Source of the DNA: Streptomyces exfoliatus
Lineage (GTDB): Bacteria; Actinomycetota; Actinomycetes; Streptomycetales; Streptomycetaceae
Length of the DNA: 64,000 nucleotides
Reading direction: 5' to 3'
Assembly: GCF_000725545.1 (NCBI RefSeq)
Contig: NZ_JNZP01000015.1
Location: 186,001-250,000, forward strand
Shown here: piece after piece, positions 22,236 through 33,275 of the stretch
How the letters are laid out: every line of letters starts with the position of its first letter
How positions within the stretch are numbered: the stretch's first letter is position 1
Notes under the pieces: model-generated
What the model was told of the DNA's origin: nothing
Seen by the model: only the letters and a program-made list of their open reading frames with translations
Database searches by the model: none
Program-made: the position numbers and the translations under genes

Positions 22236-23197
22236 TCACCGCCTCCGCCGGAAGCACCGGAACCGGCGTGGGCACCGACGCCGGAGCGAGTACGGGACCC
22301 GGCGCGAGCAGCACCGCCACCGCCCGGACCGCCACCGATCCGCTCCCCCGTGGCACGCTGCTCGCCGGCCTCGGCGTGGTCGCCTTCTCGCTGACCTTCC
22401 CGTCGACCGTCTGGGGCCTGGAGAGCTTCGGCCCCTGGTCCCTGGTCGCCGTGCGCTCCACCCTCGCCGCCCTCATCGCGGGCGCGTTCCTGCTCGTCGG
22501 GAGGGTTCCGCTGCCGGAGCGGCGCCACTGGGCGGGCCTCGCCGTCGTCGCCGGCGGTGTCGTCATCGGCTTCCCGCTCCTGACGACCCTGGCCCTGCAG
22601 ACCTCCACCACCTCGCACGCCGCCGTCGTGGTGGGTCTGCTGCCGCTCACCACGGCGACCTTCGCCGCGGTGCGGACCGGACGGCGTCCCTCCCGCACGT
22701 TCTGGTTCGCGGCCGTGTCGGGCGCGGTCGTGGTGATCGCCTTCACGCTCCAGCAGAGCGGCGGGGCCGTCTCCCAGGGCGACCTGTACCTCTTCGGCGC
22801 CCTCCTGGTCTGCGCGGCGGGCTACACCGAGGGCGGTCGGCTCGCGCGGCTCATGCCCGGCTGGCAGGTCATCGGCTGGGCCCTGGTCCTGTGCCTGCCG
22901 CTGATGGCCGTCGGCTCCGCCGTGGCGCTGTCCCTGGAGCCGGTCCACCTGAACGCCCACGGCGTGATCGGCCTGGTCTGGGTGGCCGCCGGTTCCACCT
23001 TCTTCGGCCTGTACGTCTGGTACCGGGGCATGGCCGCGATCGGCATCCCCAAGGCCAGCCAGTTGCAGCTGGCGCAGCCGCTCCTCACCCTCTTCTGGTC
23101 GGTGTTCCTGCTCGACGAGAGCCTGCCGCTCGCCGCCCCGCTCGCGGCGGTGGCCGTCCTGGTCTGCATCGCCGTCACCCAGCGGGCGAAGAGCTGA
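22193..23197 (+). CDS. EamA-type (DMT) transporter
   Basis: 334 residues with a Thr/Ala-rich N-tail of about 50 residues, then ten hydrophobic segments in two EamA repeats (LGVVAFSLTFPSTVWGL starts the first; GVIGLVWVAAGSTFFGLYVWYRGMA is in the second). These are metabolite exporters of the inner membrane, often for amino acids. The divergent MocR regulator suggests a substrate related to amino acids or vitamin B6. The start ATG at 22193 shares two bases with the MocR start; a later start after the low-complexity tail is possible. Confidence 0.88.
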   Translation: MTAQNSATTSRTIAVTASAGSTGTGVGTDAGASTGPGASSTATARTATDPLPRGTLLAGLGVVAFSLTFPSTVWGLESFGPWSLVAVRSTLAALIAGAFLLVGRVPLPERRHWAGLAVVAGGVVIGFPLLTTLALQTSTTSHAAVVVGLLPLTTATFAAVRTGRRPSRTFWFAAVSGAVVVIAFTLQQSGGAVSQGDLYLFGALLVCAAGYTEGGRLARLMPGWQVIGWALVLCLPLMAVGSAVALSLEPVHLNAHGVIGLVWVAAGSTFFGLYVWYRGMAAIGIPKASQLQLAQPLLTLFWSVFLLDESLPLAAPLAAVAVLVCIAVTQRAKS

Positions 23198-23279
23198 CGC
23201 GACGGATCGGGGTGACCCGGGTCACAATGGCAGGCGTAGGCTCCGAGTAGGACAGGCCCGGTCGCGAGGAGGCCCCCCG

Positions 23280-23483
23280 ATGCAGGCGAGCGTGGGCGAC
23301 AAACTGCTGGTGCACGGCCGGACCGTCGGTCATCACGACCGTACGGCCGAGGTGCTCCAGGTCCTGGGGGAGAACGGCACTCCCCCGTACCGCGTGAAGT
23401 TCGACGACGACGGTCACGAGGCCCTGATGTCGCCGGGCCCCGACACCGTCGTACGCCCTCACCCGGAGGCGGAGGCCCGCTGA
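23280..23483 (+). CDS. DUF1918 small protein
   Basis: 67 residues: VGDKLLVHGRTVGHHDRTAEVLQVLGENGTPPYRVKF, then DGHEALMSPGPDTVV. This is the SH3-like DUF1918 domain found alone in many actinobacteria. Its function is unknown. Start ATG 23280 with GAGGAGG nearby. The last 25 bp overlap the 3' end of the convergent GH10-like gene. Confidence 0.88.
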   Translation: MQASVGDKLLVHGRTVGHHDRTAEVLQVLGENGTPPYRVKFDDDGHEALMSPGPDTVVRPHPEAEAR

Positions 23484-24739
23484 GCCCTCTCCTTCGGCGG
23501 ACGGACCCTGGTCGGGTAGTGATCGGCCACCACGGCGGCCATCGCCCCGATCCGGTCCGTGGCGACCTCCGTCGCGGCGAAGAAGCAGTGGCCGCCGACC
23601 GTCGGGTGGCGGGCGGCGAGGTCCAGGTGGCGTGACAGCTCCCCCGGGTCCTGCCAGGCCGCGGGCTGGGCGGGATCGCCCGCCTTGTAGAGCGCCTCTC
23701 CGATGTAGAGGCCGACGCCGGTGTCCCGGACCACGGCGTCCCACCAGGGCAGCAGCTTGGCGTAGTCGACGGCGGGCAGGCCGATGTTCCAGTACAGCTG
23801 GGGCACCACGTAGTCGATCCAGCCCTCCCGGATCCACTTCCGGACGTCGGCGTACAGGTCGTCGTAGGTCTGGACGCCCGCGTCTGTGTCCGAGCCCTCC
23901 GGATCGGTGGCGCTGTTCCGCCAGACACCGAAGGGACTGACGCCGAAGGCCACCCCCTGCTTCACTTCCTTGATCCGGGCGGACATCTCGGAGACGAGCA
24001 GATCGGTGTTGTGCCGCCGCCAGGCCGCCCTGTCGGAAAAGTCACCGCCGTACCGCGCGTACGCGTCGTCGTCGGCGAAGACCTCCCCGGCCACCGGGTA
24101 CGGGTAGAAGTAGTCGTCCCAGTGCACGGCGTCGATGTCGTAGCGACGCAGCGCGTCCAGCATCGCGTCCTGGACGAAGCGGCGGACCTCGGGCAGCCCC
24201 GGGTCGTAGTAGAGCTTTCCGCCGTAGGGCAGCACCCACTCCGGGTGCAGCCGGGCCGGATGATCGGCGACGAGCAGGCTCGGGTCCGTGTGATTCGCCA
24301 CTCGGTACGGGTTGAACCAGGCGTGCAGTTCGAGGCCCCGCGCATGGGCCTCCTCTACGGCCGTGCCGAGCGGGTCCCAGCCGGGGTCGCGGCCCTGCGT
24401 CCCGGTGAGGCACTGCGCCCACGGCTCGTGCGGCGAGGGCCAGAGCGCGTCGGCGGTGGGCCGGACCTGGAGGACCACCGCGTTGAGCCGACGCTCGACC
24501 GCCCTGTCCAGGTGGGCCAGGAGCTCGGCGCGCTGCCCCTCGGCGGTCAGCCCGGCACGGGAGGGCCAGTCGCGGTTGGCGACCGTGGCGATCCACATGC
24601 CGCGGAACTCCTGTCGGCGGTGCGGCCCCGCCCGTACCGAGGACTCGTCCCCGGCCGATGCCCGGCCTGTCGTCCCCGTCACGGCGAGCGCCGCCCCGGT
24701 GGCTCCGGCCACGAACCCTCTTCTGCCGATAGGCCGCAC
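23459..24739 (-). CDS. Tat-exported GH10-like glycoside hydrolase (YngK/DUF187 family)
   Basis: 426 residues. The signal IGRRGFVAGATGAALAVTG has a twin arginine. The mature part has FRGMWIATVANRDWPS at the start of a TIM barrel, then LNAVVLQVRPTADALW, LELHAWFNPYRV, VHWDDYFYPYP (acidic pair) and VVPQLYW, the order of the GHL10/DUF187 family. Members are thought to cut bacterial cell-wall or polysaccharide glycans. I chose GTG 24739 with GAGGAGGGG 8 nt upstream. The 3' end overlaps DUF1918 by 25 bp. Confidence 0.87.
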   Translation of the reverse strand: MRPIGRRGFVAGATGAALAVTGTTGRASAGDESSVRAGPHRRQEFRGMWIATVANRDWPSRAGLTAEGQRAELLAHLDRAVERRLNAVVLQVRPTADALWPSPHEPWAQCLTGTQGRDPGWDPLGTAVEEAHARGLELHAWFNPYRVANHTDPSLLVADHPARLHPEWVLPYGGKLYYDPGLPEVRRFVQDAMLDALRRYDIDAVHWDDYFYPYPVAGEVFADDDAYARYGGDFSDRAAWRRHNTDLLVSEMSARIKEVKQGVAFGVSPFGVWRNSATDPEGSDTDAGVQTYDDLYADVRKWIREGWIDYVVPQLYWNIGLPAVDYAKLLPWWDAVVRDTGVGLYIGEALYKAGDPAQPAAWQDPGELSRHLDLAARHPTVGGHCFFAATEVATDRIGAMAAVVADHYPTRVRPPKERAQRASASG

Positions 24740-24896
24740 TTGTACCCCTCCTCTGTCGGATACGTCACACCCACCCGGACAGCATGCCCGCCCCGGACGA
24801 TCGATCATCGGTTAATGAGCGGTAACGTCGTGGGGGTCGAGGCGGACGCACCGGAATCACACGGGGCCCGCCGCAGAGAAGAGCGAAAGGCACGAG

Positions 24897-25769
24897 GTGA
24901 CGGACTCCATGGCCGACATTGAGCGCGTCGGAGTGGTGGGCTGCGGCCAGATGGGCGCGGGCATCGCAGAGGTGTGTGCCCGGAGCGGCCTTGAGGTGAA
25001 GGTCGCCGAGACCACCGGCGAGGCGCTGGAGCTCGGCCGCACGCGGCTCTACAACTCGCTGGCGAAGGCCGCCGAACGCGGCAAGATCAGCGAGGAGGAG
25101 CGGGACGCCACGCTCGCTCGCCTCAGCTTCACCACCGACCTGGGCGAGTTCGCCGACCGCGACCTCGTCATCGAGGCGGTCGTGGAGAACGAGCAGGTCA
25201 AGACCGAGATCTTCCAGGTGCTCGACCAGGTCATGACCCGGCGCGACGCGATCCTGGCCTCGAACACCTCGTCCATCCCGCTGGTCAAGCTGGCCGTGGC
25301 GACCTCCCGCCCCGACCAGGTCATCGGCATCCACTTCTTCAACCCGGCCCCGGTGCAGAAGCTCGTCGAGCTGATCCCGGCCCTCACCACCTCCGAGGGC
25401 ACCATCAGCCGGGCCCAGGCCTTCGCGGAGAAGACGCTCGGCAAGCACGCGATCCGCGCGCAGGACCGGTCCGGCTTCGTGGTCAACGCGCTGCTCGTGC
25501 CGTACCTGCTCTCGGCGATCCGGATGTTCGAGTCGGGCATCGCGAGCCGCGACGACATCGACAACGGCATGGAGTTCGGCTGCGCCCACCCGATGGGCCC
25601 GCTGAAGCTGTCGGACCTGATCGGTCTCGACACCATCGCCTCGATCGCCGACTCGATGTACGCGGAGTTCAAGGAGCCGCTGTACGCCGCTCCGCCGCTG
25701 CTCCAGCGCATGGTGGACGCCGGCCGGCTCGGCCGGAAGACGGGCTGGGGCTTCTACCCGTACGCCTGA
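24897..25769 (+). CDS. 3-hydroxybutyryl-CoA dehydrogenase
   Basis: 290 residues. NAD-binding motif VGVVGCGQMGAGIAEVCARSG is at the N-terminus, catalytic His in GIHFFNPAPVQKLVELIP, and C-terminal dimer domain with DNGMEFGCAHPMGPLKLSDLIGLD. It reduces or oxidises 3-hydroxyacyl-CoA in butyrate, PHB or fatty-acid metabolism and, in Streptomyces, feeds butyryl-CoA pathways. Start GTG 24897 or ATG 24909 (MADIERV). Monocistronic, ending before a 13-bp-stem terminator. Confidence 0.94.
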   Translation: MTDSMADIERVGVVGCGQMGAGIAEVCARSGLEVKVAETTGEALELGRTRLYNSLAKAAERGKISEEERDATLARLSFTTDLGEFADRDLVIEAVVENEQVKTEIFQVLDQVMTRRDAILASNTSSIPLVKLAVATSRPDQVIGIHFFNPAPVQKLVELIPALTTSEGTISRAQAFAEKTLGKHAIRAQDRSGFVVNALLVPYLLSAIRMFESGIASRDDIDNGMEFGCAHPMGPLKLSDLIGLDTIASIADSMYAEFKEPLYAAPPLLQRMVDAGRLGRKTGWGFYPYA

Positions 25770-25791
25770 TCCGCCGCACCACCCCCGATCA

Positions 25792-25831
25792 CCGGACGGC
25801 CCGTTCTCTCGCACAGGTACGGGCCGTCCGG
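25792..25831. terminator. Bidirectional terminator hairpin
   Basis: CCGGACGGCCCGT (25792-25804) pairs perfectly with 25819-25831 around a 14-nt loop between the convergent dehydrogenase and NUDIX genes. Confidence 0.85.
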
Positions 25832-25848
25832 CGTTGTCACGCCGGGGG

Positions 25849-26445
25849 TCAGCCGAGGCGCAGATGGCGGAGCATCAGGAGCCCGGCGGCCATGTTGGCG
25901 GCCGGGATCTCGCCCCGGGCGATCATGTCCGGGATCTCCTTCAGCGGGATCCAGGCCCGCCGCGAGGACTCGAAGGCGTCCTCGGGCGGTCCCGTGTACG
26001 TGGCCCGCTCGGCCCAGTAGACGTGGTGCCGGGCGTCGGTGAGGCCGTTGGACGGTTCGACGGTGAGGAGATGGCGCAGCGGCCCCGGCCGCCAGCCGGT
26101 CTCCTCCTCCATCTCCCGGGCGGCTGCGGTCTCGATCTCCTCGCCGTCCTCGACGACGCCGGCGGCCAGCTCCCAGCCCCAGCTGTCGGTGATGAAGCGA
26201 TGGCGCCAGAGCATCAGGACTTCGTCGGCCTCGTTGACGGCGGTCGCGACGGCGACAGGACGGAGCCGGATCAGATAGTGGTCGAGGTGGCGGCCGTCGG
26301 GGAGTTCGACGTCCGCGAGGTTCACCCGGAACCAGCGATTCTCATAGACGGAGCGTTCGCTAAGTTTCGTCCACTGCACGTTCTTGCCACCTTCCGACTG
26401 GTCGGTGCTTGTTTGGTGGCAATATCGCAGCAGCTCGGCGCTCAT
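25849..26445 (-). CDS. NUDIX hydrolase (ADP-ribose pyrophosphatase-like)
   Basis: 198 residues. The Nudix box is GVVEDGEEIETAAAREMEEETGW (GX5EX7REUXEEXGU), with the preceding WGWELAAG strand. The N-terminal WTKLSERSVYENRWFRVNLADVELPDG resembles ADP-sugar pyrophosphatases. Start ATG 26445, overlapping the TPR regulator stop by 4 nt (ATGA); an internal start near 26380 would also leave a full domain. Co-translation with the regulator suggests a functional pair, which is common at this locus in Streptomyces. Confidence 0.87.
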   Translation of the reverse strand: MSAELLRYCHQTSTDQSEGGKNVQWTKLSERSVYENRWFRVNLADVELPDGRHLDHYLIRLRPVAVATAVNEADEVLMLWRHRFITDSWGWELAAGVVEDGEEIETAAAREMEEETGWRPGPLRHLLTVEPSNGLTDARHHVYWAERATYTGPPEDAFESSRRAWIPLKEIPDMIARGEIPAANMAAGLLMLRHLRLG

Positions 26446-27782
26446 AGGGGAACGCGTAGCGCCCCGTCGATGAGAGCCGCCGCGTCCCGGGCCTCCCCTC
26501 CGCCGCTCGCGAGGAGATGTTCCCGCACCTGCCGCAGCCGGTCCCGCAGCCGCCGCGACTCCATCCCCCGCGCCCGCTCGGTCATCTCCACCGCCGTACG
26601 CGCCGCCCCGTCGGCCTCCCCCTGCCGCAGCTCGATCTGGCACAGCATCGCGAGCCGGTGCACCCGGCCCCGGTCGTGCGAGGGAGTTCCCACCGCCATC
26701 GACGCGTGCTCGTGCGCCGCCGCGAGGTCACCCAGACTGAGGAGGGCCTCGGCCACCTGGACGTTGACGAGTCCCGGCTGCACATAGCCCGTCTCCGCCG
26801 GTTCCTCCCCCGGGCTGATCCGCTCCGCCGCCGTCTCCGCCCGCCGGATGCACGCCAACGCGGCGGCCCCGTCGCCCAGGTGCGCGTACGCCTTCGCCTG
26901 CATCGCCGTCAGATCGGCCGCGAGCGCCGGGGTGATCTGCCGCCCCGCGGCCCGCAGCGCCGCCTCAGCGAACGCCACCGCCTGCCGGTACTCCCCCATG
27001 AACAGCGACTGGTTGACGAGCAGCGCGATCACATAGGCGCCGAGCCCCCGGTCCCCGCTCGCCTTCGCCAGCCGCAGTGCCTGGTGGAAGTAGCGCTGGG
27101 CGAGACCGTGCGCGTCCGCGTCGTACGCGCAGATGCCGGCCACCGCCACGAGCCCGCCGGTGGCCCGGTGCAGCCGCCGGCCGAGGGCGTCGCTGTACGA
27201 GCCCCGCAGCAGCGGCGCGGTCTCCGTGGTGAGGAAGCCGACGATCCGGGCCCGGGTCGCGATGCCCCCGGCCCTGCGGTACATCTGCTCGTAGTGGGAC
27301 CGGGCGGCACCCAGCACGGCGATGTCCGCGGCCGAGACCGACGTCCGTCCCGTACGGGAGACGTCCCCGTCCTCCGGCGGGTTCTCCCACTCCCACACGG
27401 GCATCACCGCCGGAGTCCCGGTCACGGCCGGCGCACCGACTATGTGCGGCCGCTGCTGCTCGTCGGAACGCCACAGGGCGGCCGCCCGCTCCACGAACCC
27501 GGACAGCGGCGAACCGGCCGCGGGGAGCGGCCCGTCCGGCAGCCCGAAGCCGATGTCGTCCAGGGTCACCTGCCGGCGCAGCCTCGCGGCGAGCACCTCG
27601 CAGATCAGGTCCGGCACCTGGCCGCGCGGCCGCTGCCCCTTCAACCACCGTGCCACGGCGGTGTGTTCGTAGCGCAGGGCGAGACCCCGGGCCCGGCCGG
27701 CCCGGTTCACGTGGGCGGCGAGGCCCGCGTGGGAGACGCCCGCTTCGTCGAGCAGGGCGTCGAGCAAGGTGTTGGGCTGCAT
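26442..27782 (-). CDS. NsdA-like regulator: HTH-like N-terminus and TPR repeats
   Basis: 446 residues. The N-terminus (MQPNTLLDALLDEAGVSHAG) carries an HTH-like helix pair (GLAAHVNRAGRARGLALRYEHTAVARWLKGQRPRG) as in Streptomyces developmental TPR proteins. From residue 210 there are at least four TPR units (for example AQRYFHQALRLAKASGDRGLGAYV, YRQAVAFAEAALRAAG). Such proteins act in sporulation and antibiotic control; the target of this one is unknown. I chose ATG 27782 with GGAG 6 nt upstream; GTG 27797 is the alternative. Confidence 0.78.
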   Translation of the reverse strand: MQPNTLLDALLDEAGVSHAGLAAHVNRAGRARGLALRYEHTAVARWLKGQRPRGQVPDLICEVLAARLRRQVTLDDIGFGLPDGPLPAAGSPLSGFVERAAALWRSDEQQRPHIVGAPAVTGTPAVMPVWEWENPPEDGDVSRTGRTSVSAADIAVLGAARSHYEQMYRRAGGIATRARIVGFLTTETAPLLRGSYSDALGRRLHRATGGLVAVAGICAYDADAHGLAQRYFHQALRLAKASGDRGLGAYVIALLVNQSLFMGEYRQAVAFAEAALRAAGRQITPALAADLTAMQAKAYAHLGDGAAALACIRRAETAAERISPGEEPAETGYVQPGLVNVQVAEALLSLGDLAAAHEHASMAVGTPSHDRGRVHRLAMLCQIELRQGEADGAARTAVEMTERARGMESRRLRDRLRQVREHLLASGGGEARDAAALIDGALRVPL

Positions 27783-28108
27783 GGCCGCTCCGGTCACTCC
27801 GGTCGCTCGGTGAACTCAGCGTAGCGGTGGCTGATTTCGTACGGACCGAACCACTACGGAGGGCCCCCCTTCGGGTCAACTCCGCCCGGACGATTTCGCA
27901 CGGGGTGTGAACGAAGTACTCGTTCTTCCGGTCCGCGTACCCTGCCGCACTCGTCCCCGTACCGGTTGACTGTGCTTCTCGCCGCAAGGCGACCACCGGG
28001 CCGCCGGCTCCCCCCTCAACAGTGCGGCCGCCCGGTCCGCGTCGCCCGCCCCGCTGATCTGCCCGACACTCCGTGGCGGGGCGGGCGACGCCGACCCGCC
28101 CCCTCCCC
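27783..28108. other. Intergenic region with palindrome and hairpins, no gene seen
   Basis: 326 bp between the divergent-side start of the TPR regulator and the stop of the phosphatase. It holds an inverted repeat GAACGA-N5-TCGTTC (27909-27925) that could be a regulator site, a perfect 15-bp inverted repeat (28039-28091), and part of a second hairpin (28095-28132). No frame here has coding character of its own. Confidence 0.6.
28039..28091. repeat. Perfect 15-bp inverted repeat with 23-nt loop
   Basis: GCGTCGCCCGCCCCG (28039-28053) pairs with CGGGGCGGGCGACGC (28077-28091). It lies just downstream of the phosphatase stop, next to a second hairpin. Confidence 0.75.
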
Positions 28109-28132
28109 TCAGCAGTGGGAGGAGGGGGCGGG
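28095..28132 (-). terminator. Terminator overlapping the end of the phosphatase gene
   Basis: CCCGCCCCCTCC (28095-28106) pairs with GGAGGGGGCGGG (28121-28132), loop 14 nt, with the stop codon inside the loop. With the hairpin at 28039-28091 it forms a tandem terminator. Confidence 0.65.
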
Positions 28133-29176
28133 CCGGGAACGGCGCAGCCCGGGTTCGGCGGGCTGCGCCGGCACCCGGACCCGGTCGTTGCGTACGACGA
28201 GCAGCGCGACGTCGTCGGTGAGCCGGCCGCCCGTATGGCGCAGGAGGGCCGCGTGGAGGCGGCGGACGAGCGCGGCGGGCGCCTCACCCGACATCCCGGC
28301 CAGCGCGGTGTCGAGCGCGAAGAACCGGCCCCGATGGTCACGGGCCTCCTCGGCGCCGTCCGTGTGGAGGACCAGCGTCTCCCCCGGCAGCGGTCCGGCC
28401 ACCGTGTGCGGGACGAGCACGGCGGGCAGCGGCAGGACCCCGAGCGGGGGCAGCGGGTCGCCGACCGGAAGCCGCGCCACCGTCCGCGCGAGGAGGTACG
28501 GGCCCGGGTGGCCGCAGTTGAACGCCGCGAGCCGCCCGTCGGACCCGAGCTCCAGGAGCAGCAGGGTCACGAACTCCTCCGCGGCCGGATGCTCGGGGTC
28601 CGTCCCGCTCCGCGCCGGGTGCTCGTCCCGCGCCCGCTCCCGCAGATGCCGCTCCAGGGCACGCTCCAGACGCCTCAGCACCCCGCCGAGTTCGGGCTCG
28701 TCGTGGGCGGCCTCGCGGAAGCTGCCGAGCACCGCCACCACCGCGCCGAGCGCGGCGAGACCGTGGCCCCGGACGTCCCCGATGACGATCCGCACCCCGT
28801 ACGGGGTGGCCACCGCCTCGTACAGATCGCCCCCGACGGACGCGCCCCGGGAGGCCGACAACTGCCCGGCGGCAAGGGACAGGCCGTCGAGCCGGGCGGG
28901 CGGCGGACGCAGCAGCACCTGCTGGGCTGCGACGGCGACGGCCCGCACCCGGGCCAGCTCGCGCACGAGTCCGCGCCGGAGACCGAGGACCATGCCGATG
29001 CCCACGGTGAGGAAGACGACACTGGTGGCGATCCGCATCGGCAGTCCCGGCTGCCGGGCCAGCGGACAGCCGAACTTCCATGCCACGGCCACCGCACCCC
29101 ACACGGTGGGAAGAGCGAGCGGGGCCAGCCGGCGGAGCCGGGAGCCATCGGAGACCAACGACCTCATACGGATCAT
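28109..29176 (-). CDS. Membrane PP2C/SpoIIE-type serine phosphatase
   Basis: 355 residues. Two hydrophobic helices at the N-terminus (LAPLALPTVWGAVAVAW and IATSVVFLTVGIGMVLGL), then a SpoIIE/RsbU domain: SLAAGQLSASRGASVGGDLYE, VIGDVRGHGLAALGAVV, LVLHTDGAEEARDH, and TDDVALLVVRND, with the metal-binding Asp residues in place. It probably dephosphorylates an anti-anti-sigma factor. No sensor or anti-sigma gene is next to it. I chose ATG 29176 (MIRMRSL); MRSL at 29167 is the alternative. Confidence 0.88.
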   Translation of the reverse strand: MIRMRSLVSDGSRLRRLAPLALPTVWGAVAVAWKFGCPLARQPGLPMRIATSVVFLTVGIGMVLGLRRGLVRELARVRAVAVAAQQVLLRPPPARLDGLSLAAGQLSASRGASVGGDLYEAVATPYGVRIVIGDVRGHGLAALGAVVAVLGSFREAAHDEPELGGVLRRLERALERHLRERARDEHPARSGTDPEHPAAEEFVTLLLLELGSDGRLAAFNCGHPGPYLLARTVARLPVGDPLPPLGVLPLPAVLVPHTVAGPLPGETLVLHTDGAEEARDHRGRFFALDTALAGMSGEAPAALVRRLHAALLRHTGGRLTDDVALLVVRNDRVRVPAQPAEPGLRRSRPAPSSHC

Positions 29177-29406
29177 GCCTGGCCCTTCCCGAGCCCCGAC
29201 AGCGCCCGAAGGCCCTGCGGCACACAGGTCCGCCCCTGCGGCCGGGTCGATTCTGCCGAGCCCACGGCCCACCGGGGAACACCGCCCGACGATCTCACCC
29301 GAAGGAGTGAGCACCCCCGCCGCGCCGCCCTTCGCCAGGGCTCCGCCACGCGCACGGACGGACGCACCCCGTATGCGCGTGCGTCTCTTCGGGGCGGGGA
29401 AACGGC

Positions 29407-29443
29407 GGAGGGCCGCCCCGGGGAATCCCCGGGACGGCCCTCC
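29407..29443 (-). terminator. pheST terminator
   Basis: GGAGGGCCG (29407-29415) pairs with CGGCCCTCC (29435-29443). Inside is a second stem CCGGGG/CCCCGG with an AAT loop. It lies 20 nt after the pheT stop. Confidence 0.85.
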
Positions 29444-29463
29444 TCAGTCGTGCTCGCCGTGTG

Positions 29464-31991
29464 TCAGGCGCCGCGCAGGACGGCGCCCGTCCGGTCGGCG
29501 GCCAGGGCCACGGCCGCATCGCGGGCGGCGCTGGCCTCGTCGACCGTGAGGGTGCGGTCCGTGGCGCGGAACTTCAGCGCGTACGCCAGGGACTTGGTGC
29601 CCTCGTCCAGCTGGTCGCCGGTGTAGACGTCGAACAGGCGGATGGACTCCAGGAGTTCACCCGCGCCCTCGGCGAGGGCGGCCTCGACCTCGGCGGCCGG
29701 GACCTCCGTGGCGACGACCAGGGCGACGTCCTGGGTGGCGACCGGGAAGGAGGAGATCCGGGGAGCCTTGAGCGGGCCCTCGTTCGCCTTCTCGAGCAGG
29801 TCCAGGTCGATCTCCATGGCGCAGCTGCGGGCCGGGAGACCGAACGCCTTCACCACGCGCGGGTGGAGTTCGCCGGCGTGGCCGACGAGGACCTTCTCGC
29901 CGTCCACCTCGACGTGGAACGCGGCGCATCGGCCCGGGTGCCAGGGGGCGTGCTGGTCGGCGCTGATGATCAGCTCGACCCCGGCCTCCGCGGCCACGGT
30001 CCGGCCGGCCTCGACCGCGTCGGCCCAGTCGGCCGGGCGGCCCTTGCCCCACCAGCCGGCCTGCTCGCGCGCACCGGCGAGGACGACGGCCGCGCGGCGC
30101 GGCTGCGCGGGCAGCGCGGCGTTGACCTGGGCGATCTCCGCGTCCGTGGGACGGCGGTCGACGGGCAGCCGGACGGCGACGCCGGGCTGCCCCTCCGGCC
30201 GGAAGACCAGACCGGTCTCGAAGAGCGCCAGGTCGTGGCTGCCGCGGCTGTCGTTGCGGCGGAGCGCACCGAGCAGGCCGGGGAGCAGCGTCGTACGGAG
30301 CGCGGGCTCCTCGTCCGAGAGCGGGTTGACCAGCTTCACGAGCACGCGGCGGGCGTCGTCCGCGTCGAGGCCGAGGTTGTCGAGGGCCTGCTCCCCGATG
30401 AACGGGTAGTTCAGGGCCTCGACGTAGCCGGCGCCGGCGAGCGCGCGGCCCACCCGGCGGTGGACGCGCTGGCGCTCGGTGAGCCCGCGGCCGGCCGGGG
30501 GCTTCGGCAGCGTGGAGGGCAGGTTCTCGTAGCCCTCCAGCCGGATGACCTCTTCGGCGAGGTCGTTCGGGGCGCCCAGGTCGGGGCGCCACGACGGCAC
30601 GGTGACGACCAGTTCGTCCTGGCCGTAGACGTCGCAGCCGACCTCCTGGAGGCGGCGGACGACGGTCTCACGGCCGTAGTCGACGCCCGCGACCTTGTCC
30701 GGGTGGTTCGCCGGCATGGTGATCGTGCGCGGCGCGGACGGGGCGACGATCTCGGTGACGCCGGCCTCGGCCGTACCGCCCGCGAGCAGCACGAGCAGGT
30801 CGACCGTGCGCTGTGCGGCAGCGGCGGCGGCCTGCGGGTCGACACCGCGCTCGAAGCGCTTGGACGCCTCGGAGGACAGCTTGTGGCGGCGGGCCGTGCG
30901 GGCGATCGAGATCGCGTCGAAGTGCGCCGCCTCGATGACGACCTCGGAGGTGCCGCTGACGAAGCCGGTCTCGGGGTCCGTCGCCGGGTCGGCGATCTCC
31001 GTGTTGGCGCCGCCCATGACGCCCGCGATGCCGATCGGGCCGCGGTTGTCGGTGATGACCAGGTCCGCGGCGTCCAGGACGCGCACGGTGCCGTCGAGAG
31101 TGGTGATCTTCTCTCCGGCCTCGGCGCGGCGGACCCCGATGGGGCCGTCGAGCCGCGTGCGGTCGTAGGCGTGCAGCGGCTGGCCGAGCTCCAGCATCAC
31201 GTAGTTGGTGACGTCGACGGCCAGCGAGATCGGGCGCATGCCGGCCTTCTGGAGGCGGCGCCGCAGCCAGATCGGGGAGCGGGCCTCGGGCGCCAGACCG
31301 ACGACGGTGCGCGCGGTGAAGCGGTCGCAGCCGATCGGGTCGGTGACCTGGACCGGGTAGCCGTACGAGTTCGGCGCGGGCACGTCGAGGAGCGCCGGGT
31401 CGCGCAGCGGCAGGCCGTACGCGATGGCGGTCTCGCGGGCGACACCGCGGATCGAGAGGCAGTAGCCGCGGTCCGGGGTGACGGCGATGTCGAGGACCTC
31501 GTCGAACAGCTCCAGGAGGACCGTGGCGTCGGTGCCGACCTCGTGCTCCGGCGGCAGCACGATGATGCCGTGCGTGCCGTCGTCGCCCATGCCGAGCTCG
31601 TCGCCCGAGCAGATCATGCCCCGGGAGACGCGGCCGTACGTCTTGCGCTCGGCGATCCGGAAGTCACCGGGGAGGACGGCGCCGGGCAGGGCCACGACGA
31701 CCTTGTCGCCCGCGGCGAAGTTCCGGGCGCCGCAGATGATCTCCTGCGGCTCACCGGTGCCGTTGGCCTGGCCGACGTCGACGGTGCAGAAGCGGATGGG
31801 CTTCTTGAACTCCGTCAGCTCCTCGATGGTGAGGACCTTGCCGACCACCAGCGGGCCGGTCAGGCCGGCGCCGAGCTGCTCGACGGTCTCGACCTCGAGG
31901 CCTGCCGAAATGAGCTTGGCCTGGACGTCGCGGCCGGTCTCCGTCGCCGGCAGGTCGACGTACTCCCGCAGCCAAGAAAGCGGGACCCGCA

Positions 31992-31992
<1 letters not shown>
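29464..31992 (-). CDS. pheT: Phenylalanine-tRNA ligase beta subunit
   Basis: Forms the alpha2-beta2 PheRS that charges tRNA-Phe. 842 residues, full length. N-terminal [13 protein letters not shown], an EMAP/tRNA-binding domain ([10 protein letters not shown]..., [21 protein letters not shown]), the B3/B4 editing domain, B5, and a C-terminal anticodon-binding FDX-ACB domain ([14 protein letters not shown]). Start ATG 31992; it overlaps the pheS stop by one base (TGATG), so the subunits are coupled for equal synthesis. Confidence 0.98.
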
Positions 31993-33164
<1,172 letters not shown>

Positions 33165-33275
33165 TCAAGGGCGCAAACGTGCCAAAGGACGAGTCTAACG
33201 GGGTGGGGGGACGCGAATGAGCCCGTGGGCAGGCCGGACGGCTCCTGATCTCTCGTGGTCTCGTCAGGTGAGACG

